NCBI RefSeq assembly: GCF_030684215.1
Contig: NZ_JAUXOV010000052.1
Coordinates: forward strand, 124,001-188,000
Source: Pseudotabrizicola sp.
Lineage (GTDB): Bacteria > Pseudomonadota > Alphaproteobacteria > Rhodobacterales > Rhodobacteraceae
Direction: 5' to 3'
DNA length: 64,000 bases
Below are positions 7,284 through 18,000 of this stretch, piece by piece (within the stretch, counting starts at the first letter, position 1; every line of letters starts with the position of its first letter). The translations under genes and the position numbers were made by a program. The notes beneath the pieces are model-generated. The model worked only from the letters and a program-made list of their open reading frames with translations. It did not search any database and was not told the origin of the DNA.

Positions 7284-10070
7284 TCAATCGTCGAGGTCGA
7301 ATTCCAGCCGCATGGTGCGGATTGTACCACCGCCAAGCGGTGATGACGTTCCGCGCAAGATCCGCAGAATTTCCTCGATTGTCGGGCGACGGGTTGGCTC
7401 TTTATCCCGTGGCTTGTCCTGCTCGGGCTTCTCGTCCTCATCCTGCTTGTCGAACGTCAGCTGATAGGTCATGCCGCCCGACACCTCGCCATCCAGAAGG
7501 GTGGTAACGGTGATCTGGTTGTCACCCTTGGCCATGGCCTTGCGGGCCTCGTCCAAGTCAAATTCTTTGCCGGGTTCAATCGACAACACCACCTCGCGCT
7601 TGTCACGCGGTCCCATCTCAAACTTTTGCCCACCGTGCGACACAACATTCAGCGACCAGCCAAGCCTGCGCAGAAACACCGGCAACTCAATCTCGATATG
7701 CGCGACAACCGGATGCTTCCACGGGTTTCGCACCCAGATTACATGCTTGCGCAGCAGCTTCACCAGATCGCGCAGCGTCGGCAGTACCGGGTTCACATTG
7801 CGCTGGCCGATGTTGTTGTCAAACGGCACCAACCGCGATTCCGGGATCGTGCCGGTGATCGTCGTGTCATTGCCGGGATCGCCAGTGGCATGGGCAATCG
7901 CCAGCAGGCATTCGTGGCCAACAACCGATGGCACAAAAGCAAATGGCCCGATTATGGCGCTGCCTCCGGGCGCAATCGGGGCAGCGGCGGGCAGCGTTGG
8001 AGTGGCCATCGGTGCCCAGTCATCAGGAAAGGCCAGACCGGTTCCAGGCAGGGCGTGATAGGCATCAACCCTGACCGCTTGGGCAGACTGCGTGCCCCTG
8101 TTCTTGACGCGCACATACATGTAATTGGTGCGGTTCACGAGCGGGTCTTGATGGGTCATCCCACCATCTGCAGATCGCCGCACCCATATATCCTGACACG
8201 ACCAGTGGTTAGCCAGATACTGGTATTCGCCCTGACGCCCATCGTCGATATAGACATCAACGGCGGGCGGGTTGCCTTCGGTTGTCACCGTATTCGGGCG
8301 GCCCGGCGCTGCTGCCGGCTGGAACAGCCCTTGCTTTTCAAACGACCAGCGCACGACCTTGTGCAACGCCCCGCCGGGAATTCCCTGAAAGCTGCCTGTG
8401 GTCTTGTCGGCGGTTTCCATACTCCCTTCAAAGACCTCGGGGAACTGGGTGGTTGCGGTCATCAGGCCAATCGCCTTGAAGATCAGATACAGCGCCGCAT
8501 CTGCCGCGCGGCGGCGGGTGTTGATATTGGTCGAATCCCCTCCGATGGAACGGTAAAGCCGGAAAAGCGTGGTCGAAAGCACCTCCTCACCGCCATACTG
8601 GGTGTTCCAGTTCGCCCCGAACCACGCCCATCCCGTCGCCACCGTCCGGTCATGCCGCCGGTTCAGGCCCGGCAAGCCTGCGTTCACCCAAGGAAACGTG
8701 TTGAACCTGTCCACCGCCGCCGTGCCGGGATCGTTGATGATCGCGGCCATCGCATCGCCCGCCGAATGGGCAAAGCCGAAATTCGGGCTGTTGACATGAT
8801 CCCACAGCACGGCATGACCAAACTCGTGCCATGTGACGCGGTTCGATGTGGCAATGCCAATGGTCTGGCCCGCCATCATCTTGCCAAAGCGCAATTCCAG
8901 TAAACCATTGCCGCTGGCATTGCCCGGGGCCTGTGCGTTGATATTGTCACCCAAAGCGCGCGCGTCCACAGGCACAGGAAACGTGGTGCCGTTGAAATAG
9001 CTCGAAACATTGAACCCCAGCTCCTGCATTTTTCTGAACAAACGGTCACAATGATAGTAGGCGTTCACCGCCGTAAAATCCTCGGTCTGCGCGTTAAATG
9101 CAAAGTTGCCCCCCGGGGTGGGCACCGTGGGTGGGGCCTGCACCGGGCTTTGCCGCTCGGTCACATGCACAAAGGTTCCGCGCAGATCTTGCGGGGTGTT
9201 CGCAATCAGCCCGTCCAGCGCCAGTGAGGTGCGAAACGGGTTCAGCACCGCATTGGTTGAGGCCGCCGTCACCGCCGCCCCGGTCTGGGTTTGCGGATCA
9301 CGCTGAAAAACCATGCCGATGGCACAAGCCACAAGCGCGCGCAGATACAGCACATCACCCGATTGCGGCTCGACCAATGCGCGCCAGTTGACCGGAGCCT
9401 GCCCTTCGGTCATCGCGGCCTGAAACAGCAGCTCGTCGCAGATGTAGTGCTTGCCCTTTTCCAACCCCTTGATGGTTGGCTTGGAAAGATGCGGAATATG
9501 CACGCCCTCGCCGCCGACACAGCCTTCGTGATCGTGGCTTTCCTCGCGCGCATCGGGTTCATAGCGATACACCACCTGCCGCTCTATCCGGGCGCTGTCC
9601 ATGTCGGACAGGCCAAAACCCAGCATCTTTTTCAGCGCCGCATTTGTGACCTTTCGGGTGCCATCAGCGTCTGATTTCGCGCGAGGATTTTCAATGACCA
9701 CATTGGCATGCATCGCATTTTGCAGACTGTGCGGCTGCAAACTTTCGCCATCCATCTGCAGGCCCAGCGTTGCGCCAAAAACGTCAAGGCCCAGCACTTC
9801 TTGCTGGTAAATCACAACCTTGGTTCCGGCGACGTCCTTTTCCTGCCGGAACTCCATCACCGGCTGTGACCCGGCGCTTTCCAAGCCTGCACCAAGTTCG
9901 CTGGCAAGGGCGGTATCCGCCAGCCCCAACTCACCACGGATGTTGCGAAGTGTGAATTCCGCAACCTGTTGTGGCGTCACAAGGGGGGCGGCAGATTCAA
10001 ATCCCGGCGAGATGGGGTTCTGCATATAGACCACTTCGCCATATTCATTCCTGAGAACTGTATCGTTCAT
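7284..10070 (-). CDS. Large zinc metallopeptidase with fungalysin/thermolysin-like propeptide and C-terminal beta domains
   Basis: This is a 928-aa protein. Residues about 60-230 resemble the FTP propeptide domain of M4/M36 peptidases (a V-V-I-Y-Q-Q-E-V-L-G-L-D-V-F-G-A pattern). The catalytic motif H-E-F-G-H is at 415-419. The usual third ligand Glu is not obvious; instead F-A-H-S-A-G-D at 433-439 offers His435. After about residue 600 come beta-rich segments with an Ig/CARDB-like look (Y-V-R-V-K-N-R-G-T-Q-S-A). The start MNDTVLRNEYG is preceded by AAGGAA at good spacing, and an upstream in-frame extension looks non-coding. No signal peptide is seen, so it is probably intracellular. It is the first gene of the minus arm, diverging from the subtilisin-trypsin gene. 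Confidence 0.8.
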   Translation of the reverse strand: MNDTVLRNEYGEVVYMQNPISPGFESAAPLVTPQQVAEFTLRNIRGELGLADTALASELGAGLESAGSQPVMEFRQEKDVAGTKVVIYQQEVLGLDVFGATLGLQMDGESLQPHSLQNAMHANVVIENPRAKSDADGTRKVTNAALKKMLGFGLSDMDSARIERQVVYRYEPDAREESHDHEGCVGGEGVHIPHLSKPTIKGLEKGKHYICDELLFQAAMTEGQAPVNWRALVEPQSGDVLYLRALVACAIGMVFQRDPQTQTGAAVTAASTNAVLNPFRTSLALDGLIANTPQDLRGTFVHVTERQSPVQAPPTVPTPGGNFAFNAQTEDFTAVNAYYHCDRLFRKMQELGFNVSSYFNGTTFPVPVDARALGDNINAQAPGNASGNGLLELRFGKMMAGQTIGIATSNRVTWHEFGHAVLWDHVNSPNFGFAHSAGDAMAAIINDPGTAAVDRFNTFPWVNAGLPGLNRRHDRTVATGWAWFGANWNTQYGGEEVLSTTLFRLYRSIGGDSTNINTRRRAADAALYLIFKAIGLMTATTQFPEVFEGSMETADKTTGSFQGIPGGALHKVVRWSFEKQGLFQPAAAPGRPNTVTTEGNPPAVDVYIDDGRQGEYQYLANHWSCQDIWVRRSADGGMTHQDPLVNRTNYMYVRVKNRGTQSAQAVRVDAYHALPGTGLAFPDDWAPMATPTLPAAAPIAPGGSAIIGPFAFVPSVVGHECLLAIAHATGDPGNDTTITGTIPESRLVPFDNNIGQRNVNPVLPTLRDLVKLLRKHVIWVRNPWKHPVVAHIEIELPVFLRRLGWSLNVVSHGGQKFEMGPRDKREVVLSIEPGKEFDLDEARKAMAKGDNQITVTTLLDGEVSGGMTYQLTFDKQDEDEKPEQDKPRDKEPTRRPTIEEILRILRGTSSPLGGGTIRTMRLEFDLDD

Positions 10071-10372
10071 GTCGATATTCCTTTGAAATTGGGCTCTGGA
10101 AAATCTTGTCGGACCGCTTCCCTTGCAAGCGGGAAACGGTGGACGGAACTGCTGTCGGCATCTTGTGTAATAGCCTGACGATACACGCATGGAGCGAGTC
10201 GCTCAATCCGGCTCGACCTATGGAATAGCTTACCTTGGGTAAGTTTTGCGCTGGATTTCTTTGACGCAATTCCCTTGCGTGGGTAGCCTTGTGACATCAA
10301 AACCGACTCTATTTGTGGTCGGAGATACGAATTAAGCAGTCATTATTTATATTTAACAAGGAGTTGATCACA
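10071..10372. promoter_or_regulatory. Divergent control region of the protease island with four inverted repeats
   Basis: These 302 bases hold no gene. Four dyads are visible: 10192-10204 (GAGCGA-G-TCGCTC), 10229-10243 (CTTACC-TTG-GGTAAG), 10264-10280 (ACGCAA-5 bases-TTGCGT) and 10303-10322 (CCGAC-10 bases-GTCGG). A possible plus-strand -35 box, TTGACG at 10261, overlaps the third dyad, with a weak TAGCCT 17 bases on. An A+T-rich stretch and AAGGAG (10358-10363) precede the subtilisin-trypsin ATG. The dyads suggest that both arms are under common, repressor-like control, but no regulator gene lies inside the island. Confidence 0.5.
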
Positions 10373-13183
10373 ATGTCTGATCTGTCAGGACTGCCCCTGC
10401 TCCGCCGCGCCATGGCGTCAGCAGCGCCGGATGATCGCCTGATCTATGCCCCTGAACGTCTGCGCTTTGCGCTGGAGGTCACAGCAGGCGGGCCAGATTT
10501 GAACCAGATCCGTTCCGCGTTGATTGACCTGTTGGGAACCGATGCTTTTACGCTTGTCCCTTTGTCGGAAGACATGCCGCAGGATGACAGCCAGTTCCTT
10601 ACATTCTCTCCCGACGGATTGGACAGGACATTACCGGACGAGGCGCTGTTCACCATCGCCACAGATTTGCGCCACGCACTTGGGCTGATCTCTTGCGAGC
10701 CTGATACCGGCGCCCAGATCTATACTGATCCGGGGCCGGATCCTGACCTGACACCCGAAGGCGCGGTGCTGGATGCGACCTGCTGGGTCCATGTAACCCC
10801 GCCAGAGCCAAAGACATGGGCACTGTCGCTGACCCGCGTGCCCGAAGCCTGGACACTGGCACCCGGCAAGGGGCAGGGGGTGATCGTCGCCCAGCCTGAC
10901 ACCGGGATCGCAACGCATCAGGAAATATCGGGCACGAATTTTGATTTTGCCAAAACGTTGAATGTGCTTGAGGGCGGCAAGAAACCGACCGATCCGCTAA
11001 CCTCGAAAATGTCGAACCCAGGTCATGGCACCGGCACGGTCAGCGTGTTGGCGGCCAAAGGTGGCAGCACATTGTCTGGTTCTGCGCCGGGCGCGACGGT
11101 TGTGCCAATCCGCTGCATCAATGATGTGAAAGTCTTCAACGCCACGCCGATTTCCCGCGCAATCAACCATGCCGTCAGCGTCGGCGCGCATGTCATCACG
11201 ATGAGCCTTGGCGGGACATTCAGCAGCAGCCTGCGGGCCGCCATCCGACGTGCGATTGCGGCAGATATCATCGTTTTGTCTGCGGCAGGAAATTGCGTCG
11301 GGATGGTGGTCTGGCCCGCCCGCTATGACGAGGTGATCGCGGTGGGTGGCACCAATCATCAGCATAAGAAGTGGAAAGGATCATCCACTGGCTCTGCCGT
11401 TGATTTTTCGGCCCCCGCGGAACAGGTCTGGCGTGCCTTGCGGTCAGACAAGGTTCCGCAGACCAACGGTATCTCGGCCGGGCAGGGCACGTCCTTTGCC
11501 ACGGCGCTTAGCGCGGGGGTGGCGGCGCTCTGGCTGGAGCGCCATGGCCGCGCCGCTGTGATCTCTGCCGCCCGACAGCGCGGCGTTTCGGTGCAAGCGC
11601 TGTTTCGCTCGGCTGTCCGGCAAACGGTGCATCGCCCGACCGGGTTTCCTTCGGGTCTTGGGGCCGGAGTGATTGATGCAAAGGCCTTGCTTGATCTGCC
11701 GCTGACCCAGATTTCTGCCTCGGCCTACGAGTCAACTTCGCCCACGGTTGACCCTTCTGGCGGGGTTTCCGAAGCACTGTCTGAGTTGTTCGGACCCGGT
11801 GCCCCGGACCCGGATTTCGACTGGTCGGCCCATGGCGCTGAACTGTCCGCGCTGATCATGGCAGATGTCCGGGCGGGGCGTGCGCGCGACGGCGCCGCAG
11901 CAGAGGCCCGCGCGTTTCGCCAAAGCACACCGGCATTGACCGAGGCCGCCATCGGCGCGCGTGACAGTCGGATCGCGCATCTGGTGTTGCGGGGGCGTCC
12001 TGTGGCCCCTTCGATCATGATCCGGTCCGAAGTGTCCCCTGACCGCTTGGCGCGTTTGCTTTCCGGGTTTGGTGCTGCAAGTCAGCCAGGTCTTGCGCCT
12101 GAATCCGCAGCCTCTGTCAGGCCAGAGGTGGGTCAGGCCATGCTCGACCCAAAGGGCCGTGCAACTGCGTTGGCGGTATTGTCCGACAGGCTTTCACGCA
12201 GCGGGGAACGGGGTGATGATCTGCTGGATACCAGCGATCAGGCGCTTGCCGCGCTGCACAAAGACGGCACAGCAGCGCAGTTGAATGAGGGCCAGACCAT
12301 CGTGCTGGAGGCACTGGTATCGCTGACCGAACGCCCGGCTATTCCGGTCACTACACGCCTGACGCCCGATGGCAGAACGCTTCAGACCGTGGATGTCCAT
12401 AATCCTGAGTTTGGCCGCTTTGCGGGCGAAGTCGCGCTGGCACTGACCGAGTTGGAGGAGGGAATTCTGCCCTCGGTTGGCCGGATCGATGGCGATGGTA
12501 TTCACCTTGGCACCGGCTGGATGATCGGGTCAGGGCTTGTCGTGACCAACCGCCATGTGCTGGAAGAATTCGCCGCCCCGCTGCCAAGGCTGGAAAACCC
12601 AACAAGCTGGCAAATCTTTCGCAATGCCACAATCAACTTCTCACCCGGTGCGGATCTGCCTGAACAGGCTTTTCGTCTGACAGAGGTGGTTTTTGCAGGA
12701 GGCCTGCCGATCCGGGCATGGCCGATCAGCTTTGACAAGCTGGATATTGCCGTATTGCGGGTTGAAGTCACGAATGGTGAAGCCGCGACCCTGCCGCCCG
12801 CCATTCCCCTTGCCACTTTGGGTTCGGTTCAGAATCGCAGGTTCTTTGCCCTTGGCTATCCCGCGCCCCCCGGTTTCATTCCCCGAGATGAGGCAGGGCG
12901 GATGCGACAGGATGTTATTGACCGCTTGCGCGCGATCTTTGGCCTGTCTTACCGTCGGAAATACTTTAGCCCCGGCATGGTCATCGGTACCGGTCATGCC
13001 ACGGTTTTTGACCACGACGCGACCACCTTGGGTGGCAATTCCGGCTCGCTGGTTGGCTCCCTTTCTGACGGGCTGGGGGCAGTGGGTCTGCACTTTGCTG
13101 GCGATTGGCTGCGCGCCAACCACGCGCATGATCTGGGGGCTGTTCTGGCGGCGCACCCTGACCTTGCCGACATGTTGCGCTGA
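10373..13183 (+). CDS. Dual serine protease: subtilisin-like (S8) plus trypsin-like (S1) fusion
   Basis: This 936-aa protein carries two protease domains. The subtilisin domain (about 160-450) has the full triad: Asp176 in Q-P-D-T-G-I, His218 in G-H-G-T-G, Ser374 in G-T-S-F-A-T, and the oxyanion Asn307. The trypsin-like domain (about 705-936) has His728 in T-N-R-H-V, Asp791 in L-D-I-A-V-L and Ser890 in G-G-N-S-G-S. The first ~150 residues and a middle linker of about 250 residues match nothing I recognise and may be regulatory. There is no signal peptide, so both proteases should be cytoplasmic. AAGGAG supports the ATG start. The next gene begins 2 bases after the stop. It may be a zymogen or switch acting with the downstream NTPases; that is inference. 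Confidence 0.9.
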   Translation: MSDLSGLPLLRRAMASAAPDDRLIYAPERLRFALEVTAGGPDLNQIRSALIDLLGTDAFTLVPLSEDMPQDDSQFLTFSPDGLDRTLPDEALFTIATDLRHALGLISCEPDTGAQIYTDPGPDPDLTPEGAVLDATCWVHVTPPEPKTWALSLTRVPEAWTLAPGKGQGVIVAQPDTGIATHQEISGTNFDFAKTLNVLEGGKKPTDPLTSKMSNPGHGTGTVSVLAAKGGSTLSGSAPGATVVPIRCINDVKVFNATPISRAINHAVSVGAHVITMSLGGTFSSSLRAAIRRAIAADIIVLSAAGNCVGMVVWPARYDEVIAVGGTNHQHKKWKGSSTGSAVDFSAPAEQVWRALRSDKVPQTNGISAGQGTSFATALSAGVAALWLERHGRAAVISAARQRGVSVQALFRSAVRQTVHRPTGFPSGLGAGVIDAKALLDLPLTQISASAYESTSPTVDPSGGVSEALSELFGPGAPDPDFDWSAHGAELSALIMADVRAGRARDGAAAEARAFRQSTPALTEAAIGARDSRIAHLVLRGRPVAPSIMIRSEVSPDRLARLLSGFGAASQPGLAPESAASVRPEVGQAMLDPKGRATALAVLSDRLSRSGERGDDLLDTSDQALAALHKDGTAAQLNEGQTIVLEALVSLTERPAIPVTTRLTPDGRTLQTVDVHNPEFGRFAGEVALALTELEEGILPSVGRIDGDGIHLGTGWMIGSGLVVTNRHVLEEFAAPLPRLENPTSWQIFRNATINFSPGADLPEQAFRLTEVVFAGGLPIRAWPISFDKLDIAVLRVEVTNGEAATLPPAIPLATLGSVQNRRFFALGYPAPPGFIPRDEAGRMRQDVIDRLRAIFGLSYRRKYFSPGMVIGTGHATVFDHDATTLGGNSGSLVGSLSDGLGAVGLHFAGDWLRANHAHDLGAVLAAHPDLADMLR

Positions 13184-13185
13184 CA

Positions 13186-15093
13186 ATGGAGGACGGTCGC
13201 GACACCTTGCATCTGCCGGCCATCGACGCGACAGGCGCAGCGCTTGTTGCGGCCCATTTCAAAGCGGGCCGCACGGCCTTGTGTCAGGTTTATACTGAAG
13301 TTGAACGACGGTCGGCCGGTCGATTGCGCGATTTCAAAATTGTGGCGTTGGGCCTGCAGGATACCGAGGCCGCTTTTGCCGCTGCGCTGCTGGAAACCGC
13401 CAGATATGAAGTTCACCGCACCTTTTTGATCGAACTTTCCAGTCTGGGGTTTCTGGATCTGCCGGGCGCGCTTGCGGCTCTGGAGCCCGCCTCGCGGGAG
13501 ACTTTGCTTTGGCCGCAGGATGGAAGCGGCCATCTGGTTCTGCCTCAGCGCTGGAACAGAACTGTGTCAGCGACCATCGACATGGCGGGGCTTTTGCGCG
13601 CGGTCAATCTTGTGGCGCGGCGGCTTTGCTTTATAGAGGCAGACGGCGTTGAGGGAACGGGCTTTCTGATCGGCCCACAGACTGTGATCACGAATTGGCA
13701 CGTCGTCGCAAACCTGATTGACCCCGCCACTGGGATGGCGCGTGAAGGCAGCGCAGCAGACATCGTTTGCACCTTTGAAAATCTGGAGCGCAAGGAGGGC
13801 AAAGCGTATCACGCTGTCGAGGATTGGCTGGTCGATTTCAGCCCTATGGCAGGACAACTGGCCAAAAGCGGGTCTGTTTTGCCAGATATGAAGGGTTTGC
13901 GCCCCCATGCGCTCGACTTTTGCGCGATCCGGCTTGCCGGGGCTCCAGGCCGAGAGAGGGGTTGGTATGATCTGTCAAAAACCGGCAAACTGAACGACTC
14001 CACAGATCATTTCTTTGTTTTCCAACATCCACAAAGTTATCCGCAGCGATTGGCGATCACGTCAGGCGCGAAGCTTGACCCGAACAGCGCAGACTTTCTG
14101 CACCACAAAGCCTGGACGGATGGCGGATCATCTGGGGGGCTTTGCCTTGACCATGCGTTCCGGCCGATTGGCTTGCATCATGCCGCTGTTTTCACGGAAC
14201 AGAATGTCTTTGTGTCCAACCGTGCGGTCCGTCTTTCTGCGATTCATTCCGCCTGTCCCGGCTTGGGGGATGCCGATCCGGGGCTGAACCGCATTATCGT
14301 GTTGTCGGACAGGTCGCGCGCTGTCCTGGGTCGTGGCAAGACGCAGGATCTTGTGCAAGACATGATGCAAAACGCGGCCCGCCCCATCGTTTACGTTCGG
14401 GGCCAGCCACGATCTGGCAAAAGCTTCACCGCTGAACTGATCCGGGATTGCGCGCCGCATGACCGGAGGCGGATTGTGCGCCTGTCCGCATCAGAACTTC
14501 CGGTCGAGGCGCTGTCTCTGGCACAGCTCATACTTACACGGGCCGGGGCGGCGCCCACGACCGTTGCGACCTTGCCGCAGGCGGATCTGCAAAACGGCAC
14601 AGATAACGCATGGATCCGCTCAACACTGTTGCCGTCGCTGCGTTTGGCGCTGGCCGGGCTGCTCAGCGCAGATCCGCTGCAGCCTTTGATTCTGTGGTTG
14701 ATCATCGACGAGCTTGACGTCATGGCCATTCCCCAGACGGGCGCGCGCGAGCTGCTGGATGCGCTTTACGCCGATGCCGAAGCGATGCGCAATTTGCGCG
14801 TTGTTCTGATAGGGCTGGACGCAGCCTTGCCCAGCATTGATCCTGCCTCTGTGCGCATAGAAATCCTTGACGCACCCGATCAGGTTGCACCCGAGGCATT
14901 GGAGTCCTGCCTTGCCGCGTTGATGACGGAACAAAGTCTGGCACCAGCGCCCGCGGAATTGCAGCGGCAGCTTGGTCTGTTGAACGCGGTCGAAGCGATG
15001 GTGCAATCGATGGGAAAAGGGCGCAATCGGCTGGAGCGTCTGTCTGACGTTCTGGCGCAGGTCTGGCTACGGACAGTGCAAACATGGAAATGA
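13186..15093 (+). CDS. Trypsin-like (S1) protease fused to a P-loop NTPase domain
   Basis: This 635-aa protein has an unassigned helical N-terminus (1-145), which could be an effector-associated adaptor. The trypsin-like domain has His172 in T-N-W-H-V, Asp244 in L-D-F-C-A-I and Ser316 in G-G-S-S-G-G. The C-terminal P-loop NTPase has Walker A G-Q-P-R-S-G-K-S at 406-413 and Walker B W-L-I-I-D-E-L-D with Asp508/Glu509. No signal peptide is present. The gene follows the S8-S1 gene by 2 bases and overlaps the next by 10 bases, so the three proteins are made together. Proteases joined to AAA/STAND NTPases in operons are a known theme of bacterial conflict and regulated-suicide systems. This exact arrangement is not one I can name. 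Confidence 0.88.
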   Translation: MEDGRDTLHLPAIDATGAALVAAHFKAGRTALCQVYTEVERRSAGRLRDFKIVALGLQDTEAAFAAALLETARYEVHRTFLIELSSLGFLDLPGALAALEPASRETLLWPQDGSGHLVLPQRWNRTVSATIDMAGLLRAVNLVARRLCFIEADGVEGTGFLIGPQTVITNWHVVANLIDPATGMAREGSAADIVCTFENLERKEGKAYHAVEDWLVDFSPMAGQLAKSGSVLPDMKGLRPHALDFCAIRLAGAPGRERGWYDLSKTGKLNDSTDHFFVFQHPQSYPQRLAITSGAKLDPNSADFLHHKAWTDGGSSGGLCLDHAFRPIGLHHAAVFTEQNVFVSNRAVRLSAIHSACPGLGDADPGLNRIIVLSDRSRAVLGRGKTQDLVQDMMQNAARPIVYVRGQPRSGKSFTAELIRDCAPHDRRRIVRLSASELPVEALSLAQLILTRAGAAPTTVATLPQADLQNGTDNAWIRSTLLPSLRLALAGLLSADPLQPLILWLIIDELDVMAIPQTGARELLDALYADAEAMRNLRVVLIGLDAALPSIDPASVRIEILDAPDQVAPEALESCLAALMTEQSLAPAPAELQRQLGLLNAVEAMVQSMGKGRNRLERLSDVLAQVWLRTVQTWK

Positions 15094-18000
15094 TGTTGAA
15101 CACCCTGCATGGCGCGGATGATCTGATGCGCGCGGCGTTGACCGGGGTGTTCGACCCGCGCGCCTTGGTTCCAGATATGGATGAGCAGCGGCTTTCGGCG
15201 CTCGCGGCTGTGGCGGTCGAAGAGTCGTTGGGCGGGCGCTGGTTTTGGGCGCTGACCACCGACGCAAGGCGCGCTGGGCTGGCACGTCTGCCGCCAAGCC
15301 CCGCCGATCAGCTCGCGCTGTTTGACACGTTTCCGCTGGTTGATGGGGATGCCTTGGGCGCGGCGATCCGTGCCGCACTTTCAGAAAAACCCACAGAGCG
15401 CGTCCAACACCTGTTGCGTCTTGGCGGTGCGACGGGGGCTGTGCGTGGCCTGCCTGATGGCGCAGATCTTGACGCCAATACCTTGGTGCAGGCGATTCAG
15501 ATGCTGCAAGAGGCCGGGGTCATGTTGCGGGGTTGGGCGGCCGATCCTTCGAAAGTCCGGAAGCTGCGCCGAGCGGTAATGCTGAACCAGCGTGCCCTGT
15601 CGCAGCACCGTCTGCTGCCAAGCCCGTTCCGTGGCCGCAGAAGGGAGCTTTTGGCCTTGATGCACTATGTGGACCGCGGCGAAGTTGCTCTTGACCCGCG
15701 CGGTGTCGTTTCTTTGCCCAAAGTTGTTCCGCCGGGCGGTATCGGCGCTGTCTTGGTGGCAGGAATGGGCGGCACCGGGAAATCCGCCCTGATCGAAGCC
15801 CTGCGCCGCCGCGTTGAGCGCCAGTCGGACATGATCTTCCTGACCTTTGATCTGGACCAGACCTCACTTCGGGCAGGGGAGCGGATGGCACTGACGATGG
15901 AGTTGTTGCGTCAGCTTGGCCTGCTTTTACCCGAATTGGACAAGCCACTGTCGGACATCAGATCTGAGCTGCGGAAACTGATTTCGACTCAAGGGGCTGA
16001 ACGCGAAAACCCAGAGGCCGCGTCATCCGCCGTTTACTCGGGGCTTAGCCAGCTTGGCGCCGCTCTGTCGTCGAAGGGGCTTTCGCAGCGAAAATTGGTG
16101 TTGGTCTTTGACACATTCGAACAGGCTTTGATCGTGGGCAGCCGCCGTGTGCAGTTGATCGCCGACTGGCTACTCTTGTTACGCGATCTTGCGGGTGTTG
16201 CCGCGCTGCGCGTGATCCTGTCTGGCCGCGAGTCCGATAAGATTGCTGCAATCGACGGCCTTGGCCTTACGGTTCAGGGGCAGCTTGTCCTCGGTGATCT
16301 GGGGGCGAAACCGGGGCAGACCAAGCTGCGTGACATGTTCCGCCGTTTCGGCATTCCAGACCTTGATCTGGTGCCAGCCCTGATCACGGCTTATGGCTCG
16401 AACCCGCTGGTTATTGAAGTCATCGCTGCCTTTTGCCGCAACCGCCCCCGGACAGAAATTGTCGAATTATCGAGCGACCCCGGAGCTGATCAGCGTGGCG
16501 CATTGGATGCCGAGATGTGTCAGCGTGTGCTGTATTCTCGTATCCTGAACCGGATCGCTGATCCTGACTTGCGCGCCTTGGCCAATCCGGGTTTGGTATT
16601 ACGCCGAATTACAGTGCAGATGATCGAAGAGGTGCTGGCTGTGCCCTGTGGTTTGCCCCACCCCCTACCGCGTGACCGTGCCGCAATGCTTTATGATGCG
16701 CTGGCCCATCAGATCTGGCTGGTGCGCCCGGCCCTTGGCTCAGTGGGACTGGAGCATGTGCCGGATCTGCGCCGGGTCATGCTGCCGCAAATCCTGTCCC
16801 TTCCGACAGCAAAAACGGTGGCCACGACAGCGGCCGCTTGGTTCGAGACCCGTGCTGCGGGGCGACTTGGCGCAGACTTTTGGGACGGACTTTACTACCG
16901 CGCCCTGATCGACCCAGATGCGCTGGAAGGGGTCGCCCCAGAGGTGCTGGCGGATATGTCCAGTTATTTGGGCGTAGATGCGACAGATCTGTTGAAAAAA
17001 CCACAAGCGCAATTGCGTGAGGCCGCAGGAAAGGTGCTTTCGGAAAAAGAAATCAAGGTTTTGGCCGGCTCGGCTCGGAACCGAGCCACGCTAAAACGTC
17101 AGGCACGCCAGATGTCAGACGGGGAGGAAAAGACAATTCTGGCCGAGGCTGTGGGCCAGGATCCGGCGCAGACTTGGTCCACGCACGACTTTTCCACCAA
17201 CCCTGATCTTGCCCGTGCAGTTTTTGCGGGGGCAGAGTTCCATAGCCTTGCGGCGGCAGCCCCTGATCTTGCCGCGCACATTCTGGGGTTTGGTCCAGAT
17301 CAGGTCAGGGTTGGGCAGGAAACACCCGATCTGGCACATCCGGCTTGGTTGGCAGCGCTGGCCACATTGGCCCGCACGGCTGACCCGACAGCGCGCGCGC
17401 GGCTTGGAGAATGCCTTGGTGGCTGGCTGTCTGCGCCAGAACATCAGCCCTCGGCTTTAGAGCGGCTGATCATGTCAGCACCCGGCACCGCGCCCGCACA
17501 AGCCCTTGCGCGGTTTGTGGGAATGCTTGCCGCCATGACAGGCAGCCCGCTTCTGTCCCCAACGCCCCGGTTCGGGACCATCGACCAGCTAAGTGCCCTG
17601 CCTGCCCATACGATCGAGACGGCTCTGGACTGGCGGTATGAGGCACTGATGATCGGGCGCAGGTTTGTGGGCGCAGACGATAGCCCTTTGAACGTGCAGG
17701 TTGCTGCCGGGGTTCCGGTGTTGCATCCGGTCGTGCTTGAGAATCTTCTGGGTCCGGCAACGGCACTGGATACGTCAAACCTTCCACGGGCCGAGGCTAA
17801 AACGCTGGCCTTGCTTGTTCAGGGCAAGAGCGACCAACTGTCAGATGTGACGCGTGCAATCAGTATTCTTGACCGACTGACCCTGCGGTTAGCGCCACAA
17901 GAATTGCCCGACCTTTTGCGCAAGACATTGTTCCCCGGTCGCTTGCCAGAGTTTCACGCCCCTCTCCGGCTTCTTCTTGCTGACATGCAGCCGGGCCCGG

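Noticed and set aside
7626..8903. 425-codon plus-strand open frame
   Set aside because: It lies opposite the zinc metallopeptidase gene, whose HExxH motif and beta domains show which strand is coding.
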